Shown here: positions 23,601 through 35,651 of the stretch, one piece after another
Layout: each line of letters begins with the position of its first letter
Position numbering within the stretch: the first letter of the stretch is position 1
DNA from: Amphimedon queenslandica
Taxonomy: Eukaryota > Porifera > Demospongiae > Haplosclerida > Niphatidae
Direction of reading: 5' to 3'
Assembly: GCF_000090795.2 (NCBI RefSeq)
Contig: NW_003546325.1
Span: 24,157-88,156, forward strand
Length of the DNA: 64,000 nt
The notes under the pieces: generated by a model
The model's input: the letters and a program-made list of their open reading frames with translations, nothing else
What the model was told of the DNA's origin: nothing
Databases searched by the model: none
Program-made: the position numbers and the translations under genes

Positions 23601-26600
23601 TGACAGAATGACATTTGTTACACTATTACTTGTTCCATAGCTAGAATCAGCTTCTCTGACCTGATGATAGATGGCGTTTGATTCATTGCTAGCTTGTAGA
23701 GTTATGAATGTAACATTGAGTGTGTGGAGTAGGACTGGCTCAGACCATGTTAGACTCAATGTTCCAGAATCAAGATCAAATGTGAAGTTAGAAAGAGTAG
23801 GATTAACAAGATCAACGGCATAGTCCTGCACAATGAGTGCATCTGTATCTGGTAGTAGAGCCAATGGGTTGCCACTTGTATCCCTGATAGCATCTTCAGT
23901 TACTGAAAGGTATGATGAGGATCTTCCTAGTAAGAAGTCAATGAAATTATTGATGTACTCAATGATATTTTCAAAGTCAGATATCAAGACTTCAATTTCA
24001 ATAGTGTCATCTGATAGTTGCTTTGTACTGGTAGAGCCAGTTAATTGTACAAAAGATGCTGTATCGTTATGCCCTGCCTGTAGCTTAAAGTAGGTGACAT
24101 TGAGTGTGGAAATATTGACAGTTTCTGAGAACTGAACTGTTAGTATCATTGGACGCCTGACACCATCAGTCATTGACAAGTTAAAGGCAATCACTCGTGG
24201 GTCTGTGATATCATTTGTAAAGTCTGATGTTGGAGCTGGTCCACTGAGTGGTATAGGAGTCACAGAATTGCCACTAGTATCTTCAATGAGAGAGCTAGTA
24301 AATGAAATGAGTGTAGTATTAATGCTTTCAGCAAGCCCTTCAATGTATTTGATGGCATTAAGATCTGTTCTACCAATAATGATACTAATGATGGTTCCAT
24401 TATCTGACTCTGATGTTGAATTAGTTAATAGTGTGAAATTAAGACCCAATCCATTAGTAAGTGTCAGTGCAGTCACGTCTAGTGTTGAAGTAAGTACTGC
24501 TTCAGAGAATGTTAATGTTAGGTTGCCAGTATTGAGATCAAAATCTCCAGAGACTAGCTGAGGCTCTGTAACATCTTTGAATACATGGCTTGCCCTTAGT
24601 GCTGTAGTAGGTGATAGCGAGTTGTTACTGTTGTCTTTGATAGCAGTGAAATCAACCGATAATAATGTGTTACTGGTATTAGTGAATATATTAGGGGTGA
24701 GACGTAGATAATTGATGTCATCTGGATCCATAAGGAATTGAAGTATTGGTCCATCAGTTGTTAGTGGTGTACCATCAGTCAGTTCATAACTGAAGGTGTT
24801 ATTATCAACTACAGAAAATGATGGGAAATGTATTGATTCCACGTCAACTGTCTCAGTGAATGTTAGTGATATTGTACCATTGTTGAGATCAACAGTGTAG
24901 GATAATAGTTCAGGGTCAGTAGTATCACCTGTAAATTCAGAGGATATTAGTGGGCTAGTGGCTGATCTCTGTGCTAGACTATTGTTAGCAGCATCTCTGA
25001 TTGTATCAACCTCATAATAGAGCCTTGTGTTGAGCTGTTCGGTTGCTAGAGATGTCAGTGATTTTATTTCATTGAGATCAGCGGATGAGATGTATAGCTT
25101 GACAACAACATCATGATCACTGTTGACACTATCATTGACTTCTGCTGATCCAGTAGTGAGAGTGTGGGATTGGTAAGAGGGAGATGTTGTATTGTCTGAG
25201 TTAGAGATGGTAAAGCCGTGTGTCTTAAGTGACGAGACATTAACTGCTTCACTGAATGTGAGGGTGAGTAATCCCAAATCAAGATCAAATGTGAAGTACA
25301 TTAATACAGGATCAACCATATCCAGTACATGATCAGAAGCAGGTAGAGCATTAGTTAGTGGTCTGGCTTCTACAGGATTACCAGCCATATCACTGATGGA
25401 TCCATTTATCAAAGACAAGAAACTATCACTGATTTGAGTGGCAAGACCAGTGCGTTCTTGTACAGCATGAAGATCTGATGTAGTCAAATAGAGTAGGAAG
25501 TTTACATCACTTACATTAGGAACTGGAGTGCCACCAGTTAGTGTGTACATCTGTGTAGCATCGGAGCCAGTGTTGGCATTAAGTATTGTAATACCAGTTG
25601 GATCTAATGAACTGATATTGACTGTTTCACTGAAGAGAAGTGATAGCGCACCAGTGTGTGCATTATAGGTGAAGTTATTAAGAACAGGTGGAGTGGTGTC
25701 AGCAGTATAGTTACTAGTGCCTAATATGCCAGCTAAATTACTCACACCACCAGGCTGGAATATTACAACTCCTGAGAGACTAAAGTAAGTTGTATTAGCA
25801 CTAATGGCTAATTGATCTCTCTTCTTAATCTCATCAAGGTCTGTTTTTGTTATGTAGAAGTCAATGATGAAGCCCACAGGACTGTTTGTTGTACCTTCAG
25901 TTAGTTGGTATTGATTTTCAGGTAATGAATCAAATTCACTCTCATACAATGTTATTTCATTAGCCATAAAGGTAGCTGGGTTGACTACATCATCAAATGT
26001 TAGTGAAACAAAGCCACTGTCCAGATCAAAAGAGAAACTCTCTAATTCTGTTACCTGTAAATCTGGTGTAAAGGCCTCAACCTGTATAGCAACAGGTAGT
26101 CCTGAGCTATTCTTTGTTCCAATGAGAAGATTACCAGCTGAGTCAGTTATAGCTCCATCACTGATTTCAATATATGTATCCATGTCGTCTGTTCCAAGGT
26201 TAAAGTTTTTCTTTATATTAGGAGCATCATCTGTAAAATCAACAACAACAGTGTAAGTATTGTCTCCATGTCGTGGGGTTCCACTAGTGAATACATACTC
26301 TTCTCCTCCATAAGCTTGTGATCTTAGTGTGAACCTAGAGGCCTGATATGTCTGAGGTAGTACTGGCTCAGAGAACACTACTGTGAACTCATTGTTTTGT
26401 AATGAGAGTTGTGAGAACCTAACAACAGTTGGTCGTATGTAATCACGTATATACTCATCTGCTTGTATTGATGAGTTATCATTGATCGCTGCATCAATTG
26501 GGATGCCAGATACATCAGAAATGAAGCTGCTTGTGAATGTTAACCAAGTACTGTTGAGATCAGCTGCCACTAGGAGGTCTGATTGTAGACTGATTACATC

Positions 26601-29592
26601 AGTTGGACTAAGAGTAAATAGTACAACTGTATTGAGTCCAGTTGTTATTGGTGTTCCTCCTGTTAGTGGTACTGTAGAAGATGCATTGAAGCTGTCTTGG
26701 AAGACTGCAACTGATGGTGAGAAACTGGAGAGTCGAACAACTTCATTGAATGTAAGTGAGACCGTTGTACTGTTCATGTCAAGTGTATAGTTAGTGAGAA
26801 GAGGAGGAGTATCATCACGTGTATGTAATGTAGAATGATACTGTTCATTGAATGTTGATGCACTAGCAACAGGTACAATAGAGTTATTGAATGGATCTCT
26901 TATAAAGCTATCAGTAATTTGAACCCAACAGGCCTGTCTGGCGTAACAGAGTGCATCTATGTTATACTTGATAGAATTCAAGTCAGTGTTTGTTAGTTGG
27001 ATAGTGACTTCTGGTCCATCAGTTGTTAGTACTTCTCCACCAGTAAGAGGTACACTAATTGTAGGATCAGTGTACCATTCATGAAGACTGAGTGATGTAA
27101 GATTGATAGAATCAACATCAACTGTCTCAGAGAATGTAAGAGTCAGTAGACCTTCATCAAGATCAATGGAGTAGAAATCAACAAGATAAGGACTAATGGT
27201 ATCAGTGTAGAAATCATTGACACGAACTGGTAGTGATGGCAACTGAATTATGCTACCAGCTGTATCATCGGAAAGGTCAGTTGTGAAACTAAGATAGCAG
27301 TCAGTGGATGAAGTACATATAGGTAATGTGTTCAGTCTATTAACATCTGTCTGTAGCAGCTCAATCCTGACATCAGGTGTGTTGTTTAATGGTAGTGTTG
27401 CTCTACTGAAATTAAAGGCAACTGATGGGTAGGCAGGATTAGATAGGACAATGTCAGTGACATCAAAAGTGCTAATATCAACTGGTTCATCAAAGAAGAG
27501 ACTCAATACATTGCTAGTTAAGTTCAGATCAAATCTCAAGAACTTTAGTTCTGTAGTATCTGGTTCATAATCTGAGACTCTTAGTGTCCTTTCATAGTTG
27601 TTATTTCCAGATATATCATCAACTAATGAGTTAGTGATGTGCACGTATGTGTTGTTGATACTAGTAGCAAGATTTTGTAGTGCTTTGATAGCATTAGCAT
27701 CAGATCTTGAAAGGTCGATGACCACAGTTGATAGATCGCTGACTTCAACTGTACTGTTCTCTGGTGCCAGTGTGACAGCAAAGTTGGGATTGGAGGAATT
27801 GTTTTGTATTGTTATTTGAGAGATATCAAAGGATGAGATATTAACAGTCTCAGAGAAACTAAGTGTTAGCTTATTGGTATTCATATCCAAATCAAAGGAA
27901 AGCAAAACTGGGCCTGTGATGTCAAACATGACAGCATCAGCTGGCAATGGTGAGTCTAAAGCAGGACCAATGTTATTGTATACATCCTCAATGGTATTAC
28001 CAACATATGTTATGAATACAAAGCTTTGGTTGAGTGTTAGGAGTGGTTCGGATTTGAGTCGGTTCAAGTCGGCATTATCAAGTGGGATATTCATCACTGA
28101 TCTAGGTATTCCATCTGGTCTAGGAGTGTGCATGATGTTATACTCAAACATTGCCAGTGACATTTCATTGGGAGAAGCACTAATTTTAATATTAGAGATA
28201 TTGAAGGTTGTTGGTATGACAGCCTCTGAAAATGAGAGCAATATAGTGCCAGAGTCGAGATTAAGTCTGAATGATCTAAGTTGAGGTCCTGTAGTGTCAG
28301 GGATAAACTGACTGACCTTTTGAGACTCATCTCTTTCTATTATAGCATTATCGCTCATATCTTGTAGCCCACCAGTGATGATGTTAAGGTAGGTAGAGTT
28401 TTCATTTACTGCAAGATCATAATCCAAGTCAAGCCTCTCTTTATCAGCATCACTGATTGATATTGTGACTGTGTAGTCATTGGTTCCAAGAACTGATGAC
28501 GTATTGAGGAATAGGGTAGAATTGCTATCATTTGAAGATTCTTGAAGATAGAAGTATTCGATTAGGAAAGTGCTGACATTAACAACTTCATTGAATGTTA
28601 GGTGAAGCCGCTGAGGTGAGTCAAGATCAAGAACATAGTCAGTAAGAAGAGGAGGAGTTATATCATCAACGACATTCTCAGCTCTTTGGACTGTAGCATT
28701 GACTCTCCTACTGGAAGCATCTTGAATAAAATCTTCCGTAATTGATATGTATGTATTGGAAGGATTAATAGCTAAATCAGGTAGTTTCTGAATGTTGAAC
28801 AGGTCAGGATTATTGAGAGTGATAGTAAAGATGTTGAGATTGCTCTCAACACTTCCACCTGTTAGTGTTACAGATATTGTGTCATCATCAGAGCTGCTTT
28901 GAAGTTTAATTTGTGATGGAGTGTAAGTTGATGGATCCACATACTCTGAGAATGTTAGATTGAGGACACCCTGATTCATATCAACAACAAACTCTTCTAG
29001 GACAGGCGATGTCACATCAGGATATACTTCAACTGCTCTCTGAGCATTAGCCTGATCTATATTGACCACAGGATTGCCACGCATATCAGTGAACAATGTA
29101 CTGTTAATAGAAACAAATGTGTTTGACTTTTTGGTTGCAAGATTTGGCATCGATTTGAGTGTATTGAGATCATCAGGAGAAAGTAAGATTGTAATATCAG
29201 TTCCATTCTCTCCTAATATCATGCCACCAGTGAGTCTATATTCAAATGAGCCTGGCTCCTTCTCTCCAATATTCTGTAGCAATAGTCCACTAGCTGTGTA
29301 TGATGAAGCTTGTATTGTTTCATTGAATGTTAAGTATAAGTAGCCATTGTTTAGATCCAGTTGGAAGGAGAGAAGTGAAGGTCTATTAGTGTCATCAGTG
29401 AAATTGTCAGCTTGTCTAGCAGCATTGGCTGGGATGGGAGTTAGTGGATTGGATGCAGCATCTTCAGCAGCAGCACTGGTGATTGATAACCATGTGTTAC
29501 TGGTTGATGTAGCAAGATATGGGTTTTTCTTGATGGCGTTCAAGTCATCATCTGTGATTGCAATATTTAGCACAGCAGCAGACTCTGTCGAC
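5613..29592 (-). CDS. Giant repeat protein, C-terminal 24.0-kb exon (about 64 repeats)
   Basis: One uninterrupted frame of about 7,990 codons. It joins the upstream exon at the acceptor CAATAG (29594-29593), phase 2, restoring an arginine codon and the repeat around DLNAIKK. Each repeat of about 125 residues begins near D-T-T-x-P-x-L and continues with F-x-L-D-L-N-x-G-x-L-x-L-T-F-S-E-x-V-N, I-T-L-Q, Y-T-L-T-G-G, then D-L-N-A-I-K, L-A-T-S-x-x-N-T-Y-L-S and D-x-x-G-N-P-V. This alternation of strands and turns suggests an Ig-like beta-sandwich, similar in style to bacterial SbsA/Big_5 or SwmB repeats. N-x-S/T sites are abundant and cysteines are almost limited to marked repeats, which fits an extracellular glycoprotein. 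The last repeat is cut short (TTYNINGEGSSFP, then TAA). GTG at 29573 is not a start, because the frame is open to the splice site. Binding partners are unknown. Confidence 0.85.
12400..18338 (-). repeat. Super-unit 6, incomplete
   Basis: Type A pair at 13,782-14,174, 4,557 bp after the preceding B pair. F-x-D markers at about 17,351 and 12,853. The next B pair, expected near 9.7 kb, is missing; only a single cysteine repeat is found, at 9,324-9,344. The lower limit given here is approximate. Confidence 0.65.
17859..17903 (-). other. Calcium-loop-like insertion in one repeat
   Basis: The 15 residues DTNGDGVNNDLDDNG sit where other repeats have the short D-x-x-G-N turn, in the repeat directly after the cysteine pair at 18.3-18.7 kb. 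The D-x-N-x-D-G-x-x-N-D spacing is that of EF-hand/dockerin or thrombospondin type 3 calcium loops. It is the only such expansion I noticed in the array. Calcium binding is inferred from the spacing. Confidence 0.5.
18339..26927 (-). repeat. Super-unit 5 (23 repeats, 8.59 kb)
   Basis: Type A pair at 22,446-22,835; closing type B pair at 18,339-18,725 (one member has C-x6-C). F-x-D markers at about 25,988 and 21,528. Blocks of 4,482 and 4,107 bp. Confidence 0.8.
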
Positions 29593-32500
29593 CTATTGAT
29601 AAGGAGAAATGAAATAATAGTAATGTATAAAATAATAATTTTTTATCATCAATAATAATTAAATGAAATATTCAAATTAATGTACAAGTAATATTAATAT
29701 TAAAAATATAATTACCTTGCAACGTAATTAGCTCCATTAAGTGTGATGTAATTATCTGTATCATTGCTTGATGCTGATTGAAGTGTAATTTCTCGTACAT
29801 TGAAGGTATCCTGTTTGATAGTATCAGTGAATGTAATTGAGAGTATGCCAGTATTGAGATCAAGCTTAAAGCCACTAATATCTGGTGATAGGTTATCAGG
29901 TATTACATCAGAGGCTTGTAATCCATTGCCATCAGTAATAGCAAGAACATCGTTATTGTTATGATCTCTAATAGCATGTGCTCCCATTGTTAGGTATGTG
30001 TCATTGACATCACTAGCTATTCCTTCAATGGTCTTCAGTTGAATAAGTTCAAGTATGTCCAGTACGACAATAATGGTGTAGTGGTCAAGTGTATTTATAC
30101 TGGAATATGTTGTGAGGGTAAGGGATTTTCCAGGGCTGGCTAGTGGTGCATTCTGGAAGGTGATGGCATCAGGATTGAAACTGTTGAATATTACCACATC
30201 ATTGAATGTGAGGTTCAATTGTCCTGTATTAGTATTGAATGTGAATTCAATCAGGCTTGCTGATGTTGTATCCAAAATAACTTGACTAGCTTCAGTGGTG
30301 GATGTGGTATTGTATGAATTTCCTGTTGTATCTGCTACTGCTTCTGTGTACAGTCTGAGGTAAGTGTTAGATGTGCTTGTACCCAGGCTTGTGTTAAATT
30401 TAATGTACTGTACATCCTCTGGCTCCAGTGAGACTGTCAAAACACTGCTACCAGCATACATGTCATTAACATGTACAGTGGCACCAGAGAGAGTGAATGG
30501 GTATGTGGAATCAGGTTCTGAGAGAAGATCAACTAGTGTATGATCGAATGAGTTAAAGGAAACTGGCTCAGTGAATGTTAACAATAAAGTTCCATCATCA
30601 AGATTTAGTGAAAATTCTTCCAATAATGGTGGGGTTCTGTCAGTTATGACATTGCTAGCTTGGAAGGCGTGAGTATTATTAATCTCAGAGACTGGATTGG
30701 GGCTTAATGATGTATCACTGAGTGAGTTGGTTGAGAGTGTAATGAATGTATTGTTAACATCAGTAGCATAGAAAGAAGATTTGATAGCATCTCTGTCTTT
30801 CCTTGAGAGATTAATAATCAATACATCACTGTTACCATCTACTGGTGTACTAGCACTGCTTAGATTAACAATACTTGTGCCATTGTCATTGATGTTCAAA
30901 GTGCTCTGTATAGAAACACCAGTAGCCTGGAATGATGTAGGATCAACTGCTTCATCGAATGTCAGGAGAAGCTGATTTGAGTTAAGATCGAGTGTGAAAC
31001 CAGTTAGATTAGGATCAGTAGTGTCTGGTATGTAACCAGTTGATACTTTACCAGGTGGTCCATCAGTTATAGACTGAACAGCATTACCAGCTAAATCTTT
31101 TACAAGACTTGATGATAGAGTAATGTAGCATGTACCACGTGTAGAGCAGAGCTGAGCAGTCCTTTGAATAGCAATTAGATCTAAACTGTCCAGTGAGAAT
31201 GTAACATTCAGACTATCACTCTGAGTTATTAGTGAGCCATTAGTAAGGTCCACTGAAGTGTAAGGCTGGGAGAAGAATGTCTGAAGACGAATGGCAGAGA
31301 AATTGAGTGTTGAGATGTCAACAATCTCAGAGAAGGAGAGAGTGAGTGAGCCTTGATCCATATCAATATCAAAACTGAGTAGTGTTGGTGAGACACTGTC
31401 AGAAAGCACTGAGGATGCCTGTAAAGCATCAGTGATGTCACGCTCAATAACAGACATTTGTATAACATCATCAACTAGCTCTGATGTATGTGTTAAGTAA
31501 CAGTTACTAGTGTTCGAGCAAAGTGAGAGGGATTTGATTAGACTTGCATCTTCTCTACTTAGCTGAATGACAACTTGAGCTGATAAGCTTGTACCAATTG
31601 GGTATCCAGAGACAAGATTATAGCTTATAGAGTCATTATCAGGAGATTCATACAGAGTGATGGAGCTAACATCAATAGTGAGGGGGTTGACAGTCTCATT
31701 GAATGATAGTGTAAGTCTTTCCAAACTCAAGTCAAGGCTGAAGGATTCCAAGTAAGGTTGATCAGCATCCATGCCATAATATGTGACTTGTAGTGCATTA
31801 CTGTCCCTCACAGGCTCCATAGCATTACCTGTAGTATCCTCAACCAGTTGAGCTGTTGCTGAGAGGAATGTGTCATTAAATTCAGTTAAGAGGTCATCAA
31901 ATGCTTTGATAGCATTTTCATCGATTTCAGTTAAATGTAGCACAATGATATTATTGATAGTCTGTGATGAGCTTCCTCCAGTTAGTTTGTAAGTACTTGT
32001 TGGATTGGAGTTGTCATTTTGGAAAGTGATTTGTTGAGGCTCAAACGATGAGAGACGTACAGACTCAGAGAATGTTAGTATGACCATCATTGAGTTGATG
32101 TATACATCATATGATACTAGTCTAGGACGTGAGAAATCAGGAGTGAACTGTGTGACAGGTACAGCTCTATTAGTTGGTACTAGAGAGGATGGTGTGCCTG
32201 TGTCTCCCTTGATGAAACTGCTCAGAGCTGATATGTATGTTGTGTCCTTTGATGTAGCAAGCTCTCTGTTAAACTTGATTACATTCAAGTCAGTTTGATC
32301 AATGGTCACTAGTATAACTTTGGTATTGTCAGGATCTAAAAAGGTAGCATTACCAGCAGTTAGTGTGTATGAGGATGTGCTGTTGATGGCATCATTTTGC
32401 AATGTCAGTAAAGTGAAATTTGCAGTGCTGGGATCAAGTGCCTGATTGAATGTAAGTGTTATCACGCCTACATTTAGATCCAGATTGAATTCAAGTAGAT

Positions 32501-35500
32501 CGGGAGCAGTTAGGTCAACATCAAGTGTAGATACTTTGAGAGCAGCACTGCTATTAATCCCAATGCCTGGATTACCCTCAATGTCATAGAATGCAGAGGC
32601 TGGCACAAACAGGTATGTACTGTTAATGGATTCCAGTATTGGAGGATGGAGTCTCAATCCAGAGAAATCAAACTCGGTTGTTATCACATCCAAATCTGCT
32701 GTATTCTCCATAACAAAACTGCCAGAGTTCAGTGTGTATGAAATGGTGTCATCTGCATTGGCATCTGATGAGCTGAGTAGTGTGATTGATCTGGAATCAA
32801 ATGTACTGATGTTGATTGCTTCAGTGAAGTGGAGTCTGACAATCAATGGCAGATCACCATTAACCATAATGACATCAAATGAATCAATCTCAGGGCTTTG
32901 TGTGTCATGAATGTACTGACACACTTGTACTGTGTCTTGAGGTACCACCTCTACACCAGATGTGTCGGTGATGAAAGATGGAGTAAAGGTAAAGAAGGTT
33001 GAGTCATTGCCCCGAGCTAGCAGCAGGTCTTCTTTGATGGCATTAATATCTTGTCTCTTTAGTTGATATTGAATAACTGTTCCTGGACTGCTGCTAGTTT
33101 GTCCACCAGTGAGTGTATATGTACTGTTAGAGCTCAGTATTGTAAAGTGTGAGGCATTGATGCTATTTGGATCAACTGGTTCATCAAATGAGAGGCTCAA
33201 TAGCCCATCATTCATATTGAGAGTAGTACAGAGTAAAGATGGTGGTAGTGTATCTTTTTCATAGCTATTGGCTATTACTGCTGATTCTGGTGGTATTGGA
33301 ATAACAGATATAGAGACTGCATCTGTTATCAGTGTCTCATTGAATGATATGTAGGTATTGTTAATATTAGAAGCAAGATTGAGTTCAGATTTAATAGCGA
33401 TTGAATCTTGAGGACTAAGCTGAATGACTAGCACAGGTCCTATGCTTGATGATACATTGCTAGTTGTTAATTGAAGCTCAATGTCACTAGATGTATTGCT
33501 GAGGATTGTCAGTGCTGATGGAGTGAAAGAGTCTGGTAATACAGTTTCAGTGAATGTGAGTGTGATGGTGTCATCAGTCAGGTTGATGTCAAATCCTAGA
33601 AGAGATGGTGCTGTATTATCAACTGAATAATTAGTGGCTTTGATAGCTTCGCCATTTCTAATCTGAGCAATACCATTACCACTATTATCAGACACACCAT
33701 CTTCTAAGAATCTTATAAAGGTATCAGAAATGCCTGTAGCTAGAGTGAGTCTGGCCTTTAACTCATTGAGGTCATCATTAGAGATATTAACAAGAAGAAC
33801 ATGATCACCATCAAGGTCTGATGTGCTTGTTGATACAGACCCATCAGTTAGTGTGTAATATGACTCAGAGCCACTTGATGTGAAGCTGTTCTGGATGATA
33901 ATGCTGGATACATTGAGTGTTGTAGAATTGACTGTTTCATCAAATGTAAAGACCAGTAAACCATTATCTATATTGAGTGTGAAGGATATTAGTTGAGGTG
34001 GTTGAAGATCTGGTCTCACTACTGATGCATTGAGAGCTTCATGTGAGGATATTGGTACTACAGGATTATTAGCTGTATCTCTAACCAGGGCGCTAGTGAT
34101 AGAGATATATGAATCAGTTAAATCTGTAGCCAGATCATGAAGACGCTTAATCTCATTTAAGTCAACATCTGTGAAATTGATAGTCACTGAGCGAGCAAAC
34201 TCACCAGCAAGTATTATTCCACCAGTTAGAGTAAAGGATGTTGTAAAGGTACTCTGAAGGGCAGAATTTTGAAGAGTTATCTGTGTGACATCCAATGAAA
34301 GGACATCAATTACTTCAGAGAAGAGTAGGATGAGATTTTCATTATGTAGATCAACAGTAAAATCGTCAAGTGTAGGTCGTGTAGTATCTGGTGTGATAGA
34401 ACCAGCAGCTAGAGCATCAGTTGTAGAAACTCTATTAACTGCATTAGTAAATACATCTTCAATGGTGTCTGGTGTTATTGTGATGTACGTGGTGGTATCA
34501 TTAACAGCTAGTGCTGTTAATGATTTGATTTGATTGAGATCAGTATCAGAGAATCTGAGATTGATAATAAATCCATCATCACTAGGAGATGTGCCACCAG
34601 TTAGTGTGTAGATGCTATCAGATGGAGTATCAGTTAGATTACTTCTTAGGGTAATCCTAATGGGGTTCAGTCTGCTAACATCAACCACATCATTGAATGT
34701 TAGTGACATGTATCCAGTGTTAAGATCTATACTGAAGTTTGTAAGTGATGGATTAATGGTATCACTAGTAAATGATGATACTCTTAAGGCATTGCTACTG
34801 TTTCGAGGTAGGGAAGATAAACCAGAGAAGTCACTTGCTGCTCCTCCAGCTACAAATATATGTGATTCTGCTTCAGATTTTCCAGCTCCTGGTCCTAGTT
34901 TGATGGAGGTTATGTCATCTCTAGAGAGTGTAAACTTTATTCTGCTTTTATCATTAGCTATATCAGCATATTCTGAACTGACTGCATTAGAGAGAGGCAC
35001 TTGATTACCAGTAGCTGATTGGGATTGAAGGGTAAAGTAAGACAGGTTGATTGGTAGTATAACTGGCTCTGTGAATTTAACAATCAAGCTGAAGTCATTT
35101 AAGTTCAAACTTTCAAAGGACTCCAGTGATGGAGGCTCTGTATCAGTGACAAAGTTTCTAACTTGTACTGGCTCTGAAGAACCAACATACGTATTAGGAA
35201 TAGGATCAGTGACAAGGCCATCAGTAAAGAGAATGTAAGTAGAGTCTTGACTGATTCCAAGACAAGTGGTATAATCTGTATCATCTTGACATGTTGATTT
35301 GATTTTGTTAATGAGAGAGTCAGGGATGGTCACTTGTATAAATGGTGAGTTGGTACTAGTAGTGACAGATGCAGAGTCACTAGCTTGTATTGTGTATGTG
35401 GCAGAGCTGTCATTGTTGCTGAATGTAATGTCCTCTACATTGAAAGAGGAGGCCGAGACAGTTTCATCGAATTCAATTGTTAGTGTATTGTTGTTGAAAT

Positions 35501-35651
35501 TGATGTCAAATCCAATCACTTCAGGAGGGCTGCTATCAGCAATGATGTTACCTACACCAACTTGGGCAATTGGCGCAGCAAAACTAAGTGTAGGCTCTAT
35601 GATTGGATTACTTGAAACATCAGCAGCAAAATCACTTGTAAAGTACACCCA
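26928..35651 (-). repeat. Super-unit 4 (23 repeats; contains the 123-bp intron)
   Basis: Type A pair at 31,128-31,520; closing type B pair at 26,928-27,317. F-x-D markers at about 34,683 and 30,195. Blocks of 4,524 and 4,200 bp; the latter is 4,077 bp without the intron. Confidence 0.8.
29593..29715 (-). other. 123-bp phase-2 intron of the giant gene
   Basis: Donor GCAAG|GTAATT (GT at 29715-29714) and acceptor TTATCAATAG (AG at 29594-29593). Joining gives ANYVAR followed by STESAAVLNIAITDDDLN, which restores a normal repeat. The intron is AT-rich with in-frame stops. Confidence 0.85.

Noticed and set aside
29500-29592. A separate gene starting at GTG 29573
   Set aside because: The frame is open to the acceptor at 29593 and joins the upstream exon in phase 2, restoring a complete repeat.
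34870-34905. P-loop-like GPGAGKS in a repeat
   Set aside because: The spacing is one residue short of the Walker A pattern, and it replaces the L-A-T-S segment of an ordinary beta repeat. It is a chance likeness.
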